Assembly: GCA_947632155.1 (NCBI GenBank)
Contig: CANROF010000030.1
Span: forward strand, 1-32,491
DNA from: an uncultured Oscillospiraceae bacterium
GTDB taxonomy: Bacteria; Bacillota; Clostridia; Oscillospirales; Oscillospiraceae
DNA: 32,491 nucleotides
Direction: 5' to 3'
Shown here piece by piece: positions 6,792 to 15,700 of the stretch. The first letter of the stretch is position 1. Each line of letters starts with the position of its first letter. Under the pieces are notes generated by a model. That model saw only the letters and a list, made by a program, of their open reading frames with translations. It was not told where the DNA came from and did no database searches. The position numbers were made by a program, and so were the translations under genes.

Positions 6792-8345
6792 ATGGAGAAA
6801 GAAAGCGCCCTGGGGGCCGTCCTCGCCGCCGCCCGGCGAAGGATCCAGAAGCGCGACGCGCTGGTGTTCCTGGCGGCCCTGCTGCTGGCTTTGGGGATAC
6901 ACCTTTTCGCCTTTACCAATAAGCTCATAAACCACGACGACCTGTCCGAGATGCTGGCCGGGGGCTCGCTGCTCGCCTCCGGCAGGTGGCTTCTGCACCC
7001 CTTTTTGAAGCTCACGGGCCGCTTCAGTTCCCCGGTGGTGAACGGCCTTGCGGGCTCGGCCTGGCTGGCCCTGGCCGCGGTGTTCACGGTGAAGGTCTTT
7101 GACGTGCGCTCCCTGGGGGCCTGCGCCGCCGTCGCCGCCGCCATGGCGGCCTTCCCCACGGTGACGTCCACCTGGGCCTATATGTTCACGGCGCCGGCGT
7201 ACTTTTTCGCCATGCTCCTGGCGGCCCTGGGGGTCTGGCTCATACGCGGCCGGGGATGGACGCGGTTCCTCGCCGGGGCGGGGGCCGTGGCCGCGGCCAT
7301 GGGCTGTTATCAGGCGTATTTCGGCTTTGCCGCGGCCCTCTCGGTGGCGGCGCTGCTGACGGACGTGTGTTCCGGGAGATATGAGAGCCCCAAGGCCCTC
7401 TTGCAGGACGTGCTCCGGGCTTTTCTGGGCCTGGTCCTGGGGATGGCGGCGTATCTCGCCGTCCTCCGGCTGTGCCTTTGGGCCACGGGCACGGAGCTTC
7501 TGAGCTACGCCGGCCTTGACGGCATGACGGACGTGTCCCTGGGACAGCTCCTTTCCAGAGCGGTGGACGCCTACAGGTCGTTCTTCCGCTTCCCGTTCTC
7601 CGACGCCTTCCTGGCCGTACACAGGAGCTTTCCCTACTTCATGCGGGCCTTTGAGGTCCTGACGCTCCTGGCGCTGCTGGCGCTGGCCGTCCGGCGGGGC
7701 GTCTACCGCTCCCCCGCGGCGCTTTTGATGCTGCTGGCGCTTTTGGGGGTGCTGCCCCTGGCGGTGAACATCGTCTACGTCATGGCCGGGGCCGAGAACG
7801 TCCACTGGCTGATGATCTACCCCAACGTCATCATGTGGCTCCTCCCGGCGGTGCTGGCGGACCGGGTGGAGCTCCCCCGAAACGGCAGGCTCAAAAGGAC
7901 CGCCGCCGGGGCTTTGGCGTGCCTGCTGCTGGCCGCCTCCGCCGCCCAGAGCTGCGAGGGGGCGCTCATCGACAACAAGGCGTATCTGGAGATGGAGCTC
8001 ACCGCCCGGGGCGCCAACGCGTATTTGACGCGCCTCATAGCCCGGGTGGAGCAGACCGAGGGCTATACGCCCGGGATGGGCGTAGCTTTCATCGGCGATG
8101 CCTACAGCGCCACGTCCCTGCCAAAATTGGGCCTTACCGGCGTGTTCACAGGCGACGCGCTCCTCAACATCTACTCCCGGGGCTGGCTCATGTACTATTT
8201 CCAGAGCTTCTCCCCCGGCTACGTGCCCCCGGAGGGGTATGACGCCATCCGTGAGACTCCGGAGTTTCAGTCCATGCCCTGCTACCCCGCCGACGGCTCC
8301 GTGGAGATCGTCAACGACACCGTCGTCGTCAAGCTCTCCGACTGA
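6792..8345 (+). CDS. Polytopic GtrII-like membrane glycosyltransferase
   Basis: 517 residues, mostly membrane helices (about ten to twelve), with the acidic loop between the first helix and the next, NKLINHDDLSEMLAGGSLLASGRWL, where GtrII/GT-C enzymes keep catalytic acidic residues. The C-terminal about 120 residues look soluble and extracellular. By analogy with gtrA-gtrB-gtr(type) modules it would transfer the flipped sugar to an external glycan such as teichoic acid or wall polysaccharide. GtrII assignment is from the motif and the context; specificity is unknown. RBS AAGGAAGG precedes the ATG. It is convergent with rpmB. Confidence 0.8.
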   Translation: MEKESALGAVLAAARRRIQKRDALVFLAALLLALGIHLFAFTNKLINHDDLSEMLAGGSLLASGRWLLHPFLKLTGRFSSPVVNGLAGSAWLALAAVFTVKVFDVRSLGACAAVAAAMAAFPTVTSTWAYMFTAPAYFFAMLLAALGVWLIRGRGWTRFLAGAGAVAAAMGCYQAYFGFAAALSVAALLTDVCSGRYESPKALLQDVLRAFLGLVLGMAAYLAVLRLCLWATGTELLSYAGLDGMTDVSLGQLLSRAVDAYRSFFRFPFSDAFLAVHRSFPYFMRAFEVLTLLALLALAVRRGVYRSPAALLMLLALLGVLPLAVNIVYVMAGAENVHWLMIYPNVIMWLLPAVLADRVELPRNGRLKRTAAGALACLLLAASAAQSCEGALIDNKAYLEMELTARGANAYLTRLIARVEQTEGYTPGMGVAFIGDAYSATSLPKLGLTGVFTGDALLNIYSRGWLMYYFQSFSPGYVPPEGYDAIRETPEFQSMPCYPADGSVEIVNDTVVVKLSD

Positions 8346-8350
8346 AAAGC

Positions 8351-8385
8351 ATAAAAAGGCTCCCCGTCCTGTCGGACGGGGAGCC
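8351..8385 (-). terminator. Terminator between the GtrII-like gene and rpmB
   Basis: 12-bp stem GGCTCCCCGTCC (8358-8369) with its complement (8374-8385) and a four-base loop. The T-run lies on the reverse strand, so it mainly terminates rpmB; a weaker stop for the forward gene is possible. Confidence 0.8.
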
Positions 8386-8404
8386 GCGGTTATTGGAGAT
8401 TCAA

Positions 8405-8593
8405 TTACACCGCACGGGTGACCTTGCCGCTGCGGAGGCACCGTGTACAGACGTAAACGTGGCGGGGGGAGCCGTCAACTACGGCTTTGACACGTTTGAC
8501 ATTCGGTTTCCAGGTACGGTTGGATCTTCTGTGGGAGTGGCTCACCTGAATACCAAATGAGACGCCCTTGCCGCAAAATTCACACTTTGCCAT
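8405..8593 (-). CDS. rpmB: Large-subunit ribosomal protein L28
   Basis: 62 residues, the normal length of bL28: MAKCEFCGKGVSFGIQVSHS, then RTWKPNVKRV. It has the two zinc-type pairs CEFC and CTRC (C+ form). ATG 8593 is preferred over a GTG nine bases upstream because GAGGAGG is eight bases before the ATG and would overlap the GTG. Monocistronic, divergent to hprK. Confidence 0.96.
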   Translation of the reverse strand: MAKCEFCGKGVSFGIQVSHSHRRSNRTWKPNVKRVKAVVDGSPRHVYVCTRCLRSGKVTRAV

Positions 8594-8711
8594 CTGCTGC
8601 ACCTCCTCGCATGAAAACTTAAATTCGCAAGCTCATATATTGTAGCAGAACTTATCGGAAAATGCAAGAAGTTTTTTTGGTCAATTTAAATATTTTATGC
8701 CCTCCGGGGGC

Positions 8712-8740
8712 TTGCCAAAAGGGCATTTTTTGTATAAAAT
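8712..8740 (+). promoter_or_regulatory. Promoter of hprK
   Basis: TTGCCA (8712-8717), 17-bp spacer, TAAAAT (8735-8740). A hairpin-forming ATGCCC/GGGCAT (8697-8702 with 8721-8726) overlaps the promoter and is followed by T residues; it may be a site for a regulator or a leftover terminator. Confidence 0.65.
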
Positions 8741-8783
8741 TAACCTATTAATACCGCGGCCATACAAGCAAGGAGGATATGCC

Positions 8784-9725
8784 ATGGAAACAATGCACGG
8801 AATGCCCCTGAAAACGCTGGTGGAGCAGATCGGCCTCGAGGTCCTGAACGCCTCCGGCGACTTTGACAGTAAGCTCATCACCACCGCCGTCATAAACCGC
8901 CCCGGACTTCAGCTCACGGGCTTTTACACCAACTTCACCACCGAGCGCATCCAGATCTTAGGCTGGAACGAGGACGCGTATCTCCAGCAGTTCTCCGAGG
9001 AGGAGCGCCGGGCAAAGCTGGACAGGCTCATGGAGAGCGGCGTCCCCGCCATCATCATCGCCCACGACGTCAACATCCCGGAGGGGACCCTGGACTCCGC
9101 CAGGGAGCACGACGTCACCATCCTCAAGTCCCACCGGGAAACCAGCGAGCTCATCATCGAGCTCACCACGAAGCTCAATAACGCCCTGGCCCCCCAGATC
9201 ATGCGCCACGGCGTTTTTATGGAGGTCTACTCCGAGGGCGTGCTCATCCTGGGCGAGTCGGGCATGGGAAAATCCGAGACGGCCATCGAGCTCATCAAGC
9301 GCGGCCACCACCTTATCTCCGACGACGCGGTCATCATCAAGAAGGTCAACTCCACCACCCTCACCGGCACGGCGCCGGACCTCATACGCAACTACATCGA
9401 GCTCCGGGGCATCGGCGTCGTGGATGTGCGGCGCATCTTCGGCAACGGCGCCGTGAAGTGGAGCGAGAAGGTGGACTTGGTCATCAAGTTGGAGAACTGG
9501 AGCCAGGAGAACTCCTACGACCGCCTGGGCTCCGACACGGAAACCATCGACATCCTGGGCGTGAAGGTCCCCTACATCGTGATGCCCATCCGCCCGGGCC
9601 GGAATTTGGCGGTGATCATCGAGGTCGCCGCCATGAACAACCGCCAGAAGCGCATGGGCCTCAACTCCGGCAAGGACTTCACCGAGCAGCTTGACGACTA
9701 TTTTGACAGCCTGGAGGGCAAATGA
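8784..9725 (+). CDS. hprK: HPr kinase/phosphorylase
   Basis: 313 residues, normal size. The N-terminal regulatory domain is followed by the kinase domain with P-loop GESGMGKS (157-164), conserved His142 region (RHGVFMEVY) and the family signature ELRGIGVVDVRRIFG (206-220). It phosphorylates and dephosphorylates Ser46 of HPr, controlling catabolite repression and sugar uptake in Firmicutes. ATG 8784 follows AAGGAGG by 7 bases. The stop overlaps the murB start (ATGA), so the two are translationally coupled, a common arrangement in Clostridia. Confidence 0.96.
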   Translation: METMHGMPLKTLVEQIGLEVLNASGDFDSKLITTAVINRPGLQLTGFYTNFTTERIQILGWNEDAYLQQFSEEERRAKLDRLMESGVPAIIIAHDVNIPEGTLDSAREHDVTILKSHRETSELIIELTTKLNNALAPQIMRHGVFMEVYSEGVLILGESGMGKSETAIELIKRGHHLISDDAVIIKKVNSTTLTGTAPDLIRNYIELRGIGVVDVRRIFGNGAVKWSEKVDLVIKLENWSQENSYDRLGSDTETIDILGVKVPYIVMPIRPGRNLAVIIEVAAMNNRQKRMGLNSGKDFTEQLDDYFDSLEGK

Positions 9726-10630
9726 TTGAAAAAATCGACCGCCTTTTGGCGGATGCGCGGAATGAATACCCGGAGACGGGCGTGACGCTGGGCGAGCCCA
9801 TGAGCCGCCACACCACCTTCCGCATCGGCGGGCCCGTGTCGGCGCTTATCGAGCCCAAGAGCATCGGGGCCTTCGTCTGGTTCGTCCGGGAGCTGACGGG
9901 GAGGGGAATCCCCTATTTTCTCCTGGGCAACGGCTCCAATCTGCTCGTCTCCGACGGGGGGCATGAGGCCGTGGCGCTGAGCACCGCGCGGCTGGACACG
10001 CTGCGCTTTTCGGTGGACAGCGTCATCTGCGGGGCGGGGGTGACCCTGGCCCGGGCGGCCTCCGGGGCGCGGGAGCAGGGACTTACCGGGATGGAGTTTG
10101 CCCACGGCATCCCGGGCTCCGTGGGCGGGGCGATATACATGAACGCCGGGGCCTACGGGGGAGAGATGCGGGACATCGTGGAGTCCGTCACCTGCGTGGA
10201 CCCCCAGGGCAAGGTCCGGGTCCTGCCGGGGGAGGAGTGCGGCTTCGGCTACAGGACCTCCGTTTTCCAGCGCGGCGGCGCGATCCTCTCCGCCACGCTG
10301 AGGCTCCGGCCCGGGGACCCCAAAAAAATAAAGGAGACGATGGACGACCTCATGGCCAGGAGGCGCGAAAAGCAGCCCCTGAATTACCCCTCCGCCGGGA
10401 GCACCTTCAAGCGGCCGGAGAACGGATACGCCTCAAAGCTCATTGACGAGGCCGGCCTCAAGGGCCTCCGGGTGGGGGACGCGCAAGTCTCCGAAAAGCA
10501 CGCGGGCTTCATCGTCAATCTTGGCAGCGCCACGTTTTCGGACGTCTACTCCCTGATGGCCCTGGTCATCACGAAGGTCTACAAAAGCTCCGGCGTGCGG
10601 CTGGAGCCGGAGGTAAAGATCATCCTTTGA
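9722..10630 (+). CDS. murB: UDP-N-acetylenolpyruvoylglucosamine reductase (MurB)
   Basis: 302 residues. The FAD-binding segments are GNGSNLLVSDGG (from residue 69) and PGSVGGAIYMNAGAYGGEM (from 131); SAGSTFKRP with the proton-donor Ser227 and the C-terminal EPEVKII with Glu297 complete the active site. It makes UDP-N-acetylmuramate for peptidoglycan. The absence of the type I Tyr-loop insertion makes it a type II MurB. It overlaps hprK by four bases; a dispersed element separates it from rapZ. Confidence 0.95.
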   Translation: MIEKIDRLLADARNEYPETGVTLGEPMSRHTTFRIGGPVSALIEPKSIGAFVWFVRELTGRGIPYFLLGNGSNLLVSDGGHEAVALSTARLDTLRFSVDSVICGAGVTLARAASGAREQGLTGMEFAHGIPGSVGGAIYMNAGAYGGEMRDIVESVTCVDPQGKVRVLPGEECGFGYRTSVFQRGGAILSATLRLRPGDPKKIKETMDDLMARRREKQPLNYPSAGSTFKRPENGYASKLIDEAGLKGLRVGDAQVSEKHAGFIVNLGSATFSDVYSLMALVITKVYKSSGVRLEPEVKIIL

Positions 10631-10633
10631 TCC

Positions 10634-10873
10634 CGGCGTTCCGGAACGCCGCAGGTTGTCGAAAAATTCAATTTCAATATTTTTTCCAAGGACATGTGCC
10701 TTGGAAAAAATCCCTTTTGTCGCACAAGTGTGCCCCAACGGGGCGCGCGCAGGGCGACAGCAGGGAAGTTTTCGCTGAATTTCGCAAAATTCAGCGAAAA
10801 TTTCCCGCACGTTCCCCTTGTCGGAAAAGCCCGTCAGGGCTTTTTCGACAGGTTGCGGCGTTCCGGAACGCCG
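10634..10873. repeat. Four-hairpin dispersed element, copy 1 (forward), with 18-bp direct repeats
   Basis: Core 10652-10855 (204 bp) contains four hairpins in order: TTTTTTCCAAGG/CCTTGGAAAAAA; TTGTCGC.../...GCGACAG with inner CCCC/GGGG; TTTTCGCTGAATTT/AAATTCAGCGAAAA; and TGTCGGAAAAGCCC/GGGCTTTTTCGACA. Outer TGTCGAAAAA (10657) is complementary to TTTTTCGACA (10841). The core is flanked by the 18-bp palindrome CGGCGTTCCGGAACGCCG at 10634-10651 and again at 10856-10873. It lies between murB and rapZ and has no coding capacity. Confidence 0.85.
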
Positions 10874-10940
10874 GCGGATATATCGCGGTATCCTGTCATT
10901 CTGTTTTTACGAACTATTTTTACGAATCGGGGCGGAAAAA

Positions 10941-11798
10941 ATGGAAATGCTTGTTATTTCCGGGCTTTCCGGCGCGGGAAAGAGCCGCGTGGCGGCGGCG
11001 CTGGAGGATCTGGACTTCTACTGCGTGGACAACATGCCCGCGGCGCTCATCCCAAAATTCGCGGAGCTTTGCGCGGCCACCCGGGGGCGCTATGAGCGCG
11101 TGGCGCTGGTATCCGACATACGCTCCCGGGAGGGCTTCGACCAGCTCTTCGCCGCCCTGGACGAGCTCCACGCCCTGGGCTTCGATTACAAGATCCTCTA
11201 CGTGGACGCCTCGGTGGAGACGGTGGTGAAGCGCTACAAGGAGACGCGGCGCCGCCACCCGCTGGACTCCGAATCCAGCGGCCTGGAGAGCGCCGTCCGC
11301 AAGGAGATGCGGATGCTGGAGCGCGTCCGCCAGCGGGCCGACTACGTCATCGACACCACGGGACTCACCCTGGGGCGGCTCCAGCGCACGCTCTTCCGGA
11401 TGTTCGGCGCGGGGGAGCAGGAGCGGCTTCGCGTCTCGGTGATGTCCTTCGGCTTTAAGTACGGCATCCCCATCGAGGCGGACCTGGTGTTTGACGTGCG
11501 CTTTTTGCCAAATCCCTTCTACGTCCCGGAGCTCATGGACCGCACGGGCCTTGAGGAGGACGTGTACGACTACGTGATGAGCTCCGACGTCTCCCGGGAG
11601 TTTTTAAAGCGCCTGGAGGAGCTTCTGGACTTCCTTCTCCCCAACTACGAGGAGGAGGGGAAGATGAACCTGACCGTCTGCGTCGGCTGTACCGGCGGCC
11701 GCCACCGCTCCGTGGCGGTGACGGAGGCCCTGGCCAGGTATCTCACGCAGCAGGGGCGGGAAACCGAGTGCATCCACCGGGACATCGCCAAGGGCTGA
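10941..11798 (+). CDS. rapZ: RapZ/YvcJ-type nucleotide-binding protein
   Basis: 285 residues. The N-terminal P-loop is GLSGAGKS (8-15), followed by a C-terminal domain with VCVGCTGGRHRSVAV, the family signature. In E. coli RapZ is an adaptor for RNase E cleavage of GlmZ; in Firmicutes the orthologue YvcJ has GTPase/ATPase activity linked to competence and cell wall metabolism. I start at ATG 10941, where the MEMLVISGLSGAGKS start matches the family; the ribosome site GGGGCGG is only fair. Genes whiA and dnaE follow closely. In most Firmicutes yvcK lies between rapZ and whiA; here it does not. Confidence 0.94.
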   Translation: MEMLVISGLSGAGKSRVAAALEDLDFYCVDNMPAALIPKFAELCAATRGRYERVALVSDIRSREGFDQLFAALDELHALGFDYKILYVDASVETVVKRYKETRRRHPLDSESSGLESAVRKEMRMLERVRQRADYVIDTTGLTLGRLQRTLFRMFGAGEQERLRVSVMSFGFKYGIPIEADLVFDVRFLPNPFYVPELMDRTGLEEDVYDYVMSSDVSREFLKRLEELLDFLLPNYEEEGKMNLTVCVGCTGGRHRSVAVTEALARYLTQQGRETECIHRDIAKG

Positions 11799-11806
11799 GG
11801 CGCGCC

Positions 11807-12721
11807 ATGTCATTTTCGTCTGATGTTAAAAACGAGCTGTGCCGGGCCGACATCGGGGCCCGGCATTACGCCGTGGCGGAGTGCTGCGGGGTACTCCTCT
11901 TCTGCAACCGCTTTGACGGCCGGGGCGTCCGGATCGTCACCATGTCCGACGCCTTCGCCGCCCGCCTGCCAAGGCTCTTCTCCCGGGCCTTTGAAGTCTC
12001 CTTTGACCTGGATCCGGAGCGGGAGGGCGGGGCCAAGCACGTATTCACCGTCGCCGACCCCGAAAAGCTGGGCGACATTTTGGACGAGCTGGGCTATGAG
12101 CGCCGGGGGCTCGTCTCCCACCACGTAAACCTGGGGCTGTTGGAGGACGACGGCTCCCGGGCGGCCTTTTTGCGGGGGGCCTTTCTGGCGGGGGGCAGCG
12201 TCACGGACCCCCTGCGGCGCTACCATTTGGAGCTGGTCACCGGCCACTATACCGTCAGCCGCGAGCTCACGGCCCTTTTCCACGACATGGGCTTTGAGCC
12301 CAAGGGGCTTTCCCGGGGCGGGAATTACGTGATCTATTTCAAGCAGAGCGACGCCATTGAGGACCTGCTGACAACGGCCGGCGCGCCGGTGGCGGCCATG
12401 CGCGTCATGTCCGCCAGAATCGAAAAGGGCATGACGAATTTAGTCAACCGCAAGGTCAACTGCGACACGGCCAACGTCACGAAATCCGTGGAGGCCAGCG
12501 CCTCGTGCCTCACGGCCATCCGGCTTCTCCGGGAGTCCCGGCGGCTGGAGGCCCTGCCGGATAAGCTCCGGGAGGCGGCGCGGCTCCGGGAGGAGAACCC
12601 GGAAATGAGCCTTTCGGAGCTGGCCGCGCTTTTTGACCCGCCCATCACAAAATCCGGCCTCAGCCACCGCCTCCGGCAGCTCCGGGAGCTGGCGGAGGCG
12701 GCATCGGAGGGAGATAACTGA
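11807..12721 (+). CDS. whiA: Sporulation/division regulator WhiA
   Basis: 304 residues. The N-terminal degenerate LAGLIDADG homing-endonuclease fold has the family hallmark FLRGAFLAGGSVTDP. The C-terminal helix-turn-helix reads MSLSELAALFDPPITKSGLSHRLRQLREL. WhiA binds DNA and affects chromosome segregation and division in Firmicutes, and sporulation in actinomycetes. It starts eight bases after the rapZ stop and ends one base before the dnaE ATG, so the three genes are surely one transcript. Confidence 0.95.
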   Translation: MSFSSDVKNELCRADIGARHYAVAECCGVLLFCNRFDGRGVRIVTMSDAFAARLPRLFSRAFEVSFDLDPEREGGAKHVFTVADPEKLGDILDELGYERRGLVSHHVNLGLLEDDGSRAAFLRGAFLAGGSVTDPLRRYHLELVTGHYTVSRELTALFHDMGFEPKGLSRGGNYVIYFKQSDAIEDLLTTAGAPVAAMRVMSARIEKGMTNLVNRKVNCDTANVTKSVEASASCLTAIRLLRESRRLEALPDKLREAARLREENPEMSLSELAALFDPPITKSGLSHRLRQLRELAEAASEGDN

Positions 12722-12722
12722 A

Positions 12723-15700
12723 ATGGCCTTTACACATCTCCATGTCCACTCGGAATACAGCCTCCTGGACGGCGCCTGCCGCATAAAGGAGCTGGCCCAC
12801 AGGGCCCGGGAGCTGGGACAGACCAGCCTTGCCATCACCGACCACGGGGTCATGTACGGCGCCGTGGCCTTCTATAAGGAGTGCAAAAAGGAGGGCATAA
12901 AGCCCATCATCGGCTGTGAGGTCTACGTGGCACCCCGTACCCGCTTCGACAAGGACCACGGGGAGGATTCTGTCCGCTATCACCTCATCCTCCTTTGCAA
13001 GAACGAGACGGGGTATAAAAACCTCTGCTACCTGGTGTCCATGGGCTTCGTGGAGGGCTTTTACATGAAGCCCCGGATAGACATGGACCTTTTGCGCCGC
13101 CACGCGGAGGGGCTTATCGCCCTCTCGGCCTGCATCCAGGGCCAGGTGCCCCAGTTTATCCTCCAGGACCGGTACAACGAGGCCAAAAAGACCGCCATGG
13201 AGTTTCTGGACATCTTCGGGGAGGGCAACTACTACCTGGAGATACAGGACCACGCCATCCCCGAGGAGCGCGCCGCCGCCCGCGGGCTCATACGCCTCTC
13301 CCGGGAGACGGGCATCCCCCTGGTGCTGACCAACGACGTCCACTATCTGCGGCGGGAGGACGCCTACGCCCAGGATGTGCTGATGTGCATCCAGACCGGC
13401 AAGACCCTGGACGACCCCAACCGCATGAAATTCAACGCCGACGGCCTCTACCTGAAGAGCGAGGAGGAGATGCGCGCCCTCTACCCCGACCACCCGGAGG
13501 CGGCGGACAACACGGAGCTCATTGCCGGGAAGTGCAACCTGGACTTCGAGTTCGGCCACTACCACCTGCCGAAATTCGACGTGCCGGAGGGGTACACGTC
13601 CAAGGAATATCTGGAAAAGCTGTGCCAGGAGGGCTTCGCGGAGCGCTACGGCCACCGCCCGGAGGTGAAAGAGCAGCTCCGCTACGAGCTGGACATGATC
13701 GACCGCATGGGCTTTACAGACTACTTCCTCATCGTCCAGGACTTCGTGATGTTCGCCAAAAAAAGCGGCATCCCCGTGGGCCCCGGCCGCGGCAGCGCGG
13801 CGGGGAGCGTGGTCAGCTACTGCCTGCACATCACGGACGTGGACCCCATCAAGTACAGCCTCTATTTCGAGCGGTTTTTGAACCCGGAGCGCGTCTCCAT
13901 GCCGGATATCGACATGGACTTCTGCGAGCGCCGCCGGGGCGAGGTGGTGGAATACGTCAAGCGCAAGTACGGCACGGACCGTGTGGCCCAGATCATCACC
14001 TTCAACACGCTGAAGGCCAAAAACGCCGTCCGGTCTGTCTCCAAGGTCTTAGGGCTCACCTTCGCCGAGGAGAACGAGCTGGCCAAGGCCATGCCCAACG
14101 ACCCCAGGGCCACCATCGCCGACGCCATACGCACCTCAAAGCAGCTCCGGGACAAGATGGACTCCGACGAGCGCTGCCGCAACGTCATCGAGACGGCCCG
14201 GGCCATCGAGGACATGCCCAAGGACTCCGGCACCCACGCCGCCGGGGTGGTGATCACCCGGGACCCGGTCCACACCTACGTGCCCCTGGCCCTCAGTAAA
14301 AAGGACAACACCATCGCCACCCAGTACACCATGACCACCATCGAGGAGCTGGGCCTTTTAAAGATGGACTTTCTGGGCCTTCGGAACCTCACCGTCATCA
14401 ACGACGCGGTGCTGGACATCCGCAAAAAGGTCCCGGACTTCGACATATCGAAGATCCCCGACGACGACAAGGCCACCTACGACATGCTGGCCGCGGGCAA
14501 GACCTCCGGCGTGTTCCAGCTCGAGAGCGCGGGCATGACCGGCGTCTGCGTGGGCATGAAGGCCAAGAGCATCGAGGACATCACCGCCGTCATCGCCCTC
14601 TACCGCCCGGGGCCCATGGACTCCATCCCCCGGTTTTTGGAGGCCAGCGTCAACCCGGACAAGATCCGCTACAAGCACCCCCTTTTGGAGCCCATTTTGA
14701 ACGTCACCTACGGCTGCATCGTCTATCAGGAGCAGGTCATCGAGATCTTCCGCAGGCTCGCGGGCTTCTCCCTGGGGCAGGCGGACATGATCCGCCGCGC
14801 CATGTCCAAAAAGAAAATGGCGGAGATCCAAAAGGAGCGGGAGACTTTCATCTACGGCGACGGGCAGAGGGGCATCGCCGGCTGCGTCCGGAACGGCGTC
14901 CCCGCCGACGTGGCCGGGTCTATCTACGACGAAATAACGGATTTTGCCAACTACGCCTTCAACAAGGCCCACGCCGTGTGCTACGCCATCGTGGCCTATG
15001 AGACGGCGTACCTCAAATGCCACTACCCCCGGGAGTACATGGCGGCGCTGATGAGCTCCGTCCTTGGCTACGCCGAGAAGGTGGCCGAGTACACCGCCGA
15101 GTGCCAGGATATGGAGATCCATGTCCTGCCCCCGGACATAAACGCCTCCTACAACCGCTTCACCGTGGAGGGGGACAACATCCGCTACGGCCTTGTGGCG
15201 GTGAAGAATATAGGCTCGAAGTTCATCGACAACGTTGTGGCCGAGCGGGAGAGCGGCGGGCGCTTCACCTCCTTCCACGACTTCTGCGAACGGCTCTTCG
15301 GCGGGGACCTCAACCGCCGCGCCGTGGAGAGCCTTATAAAGGCCGGGGCCTTCGACTCCCTGTCGGTCCGCCGCCGGCAGCTCATGGACGTGGTGGGCCA
15401 GGAGCTGGACGCCATTGCCGACTCCCGCCGCCGGAACGTGGAGGGGCAGATGGACCTCTTCGGGGCCCTCTCCGGGGACGCCGGGGAGCCCCACACCGCC
15501 GTGCCCCTGCCGGATGTGGAGGAATATTCCTCCCAGGAGCGCATGGCCATGGAGCGGGAGGTCACGGGCCTCTACCTCTCCGGCCACCCCATGGACTCCC
15601 ACCGGGAGCAGGCCAGGAAGATCGGGGCCGTTCCCATCGGCGCCGTCCTCTCCGACTGGGAGGAGGAGACGGCCTACCACCGCTTCCAGGACGATCAGGA

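Noticed and set aside
6441-8441. 666-codon reverse frame opposite the gtr-like genes
   Set aside because: Long open frame caused by GC-rich codon bias of the forward genes; the forward products have clear families.
8697-8783. Upstream extension of hprK
   Set aside because: The extension overlaps the promoter; ATG 8784 has the ribosome site and the family N terminus.
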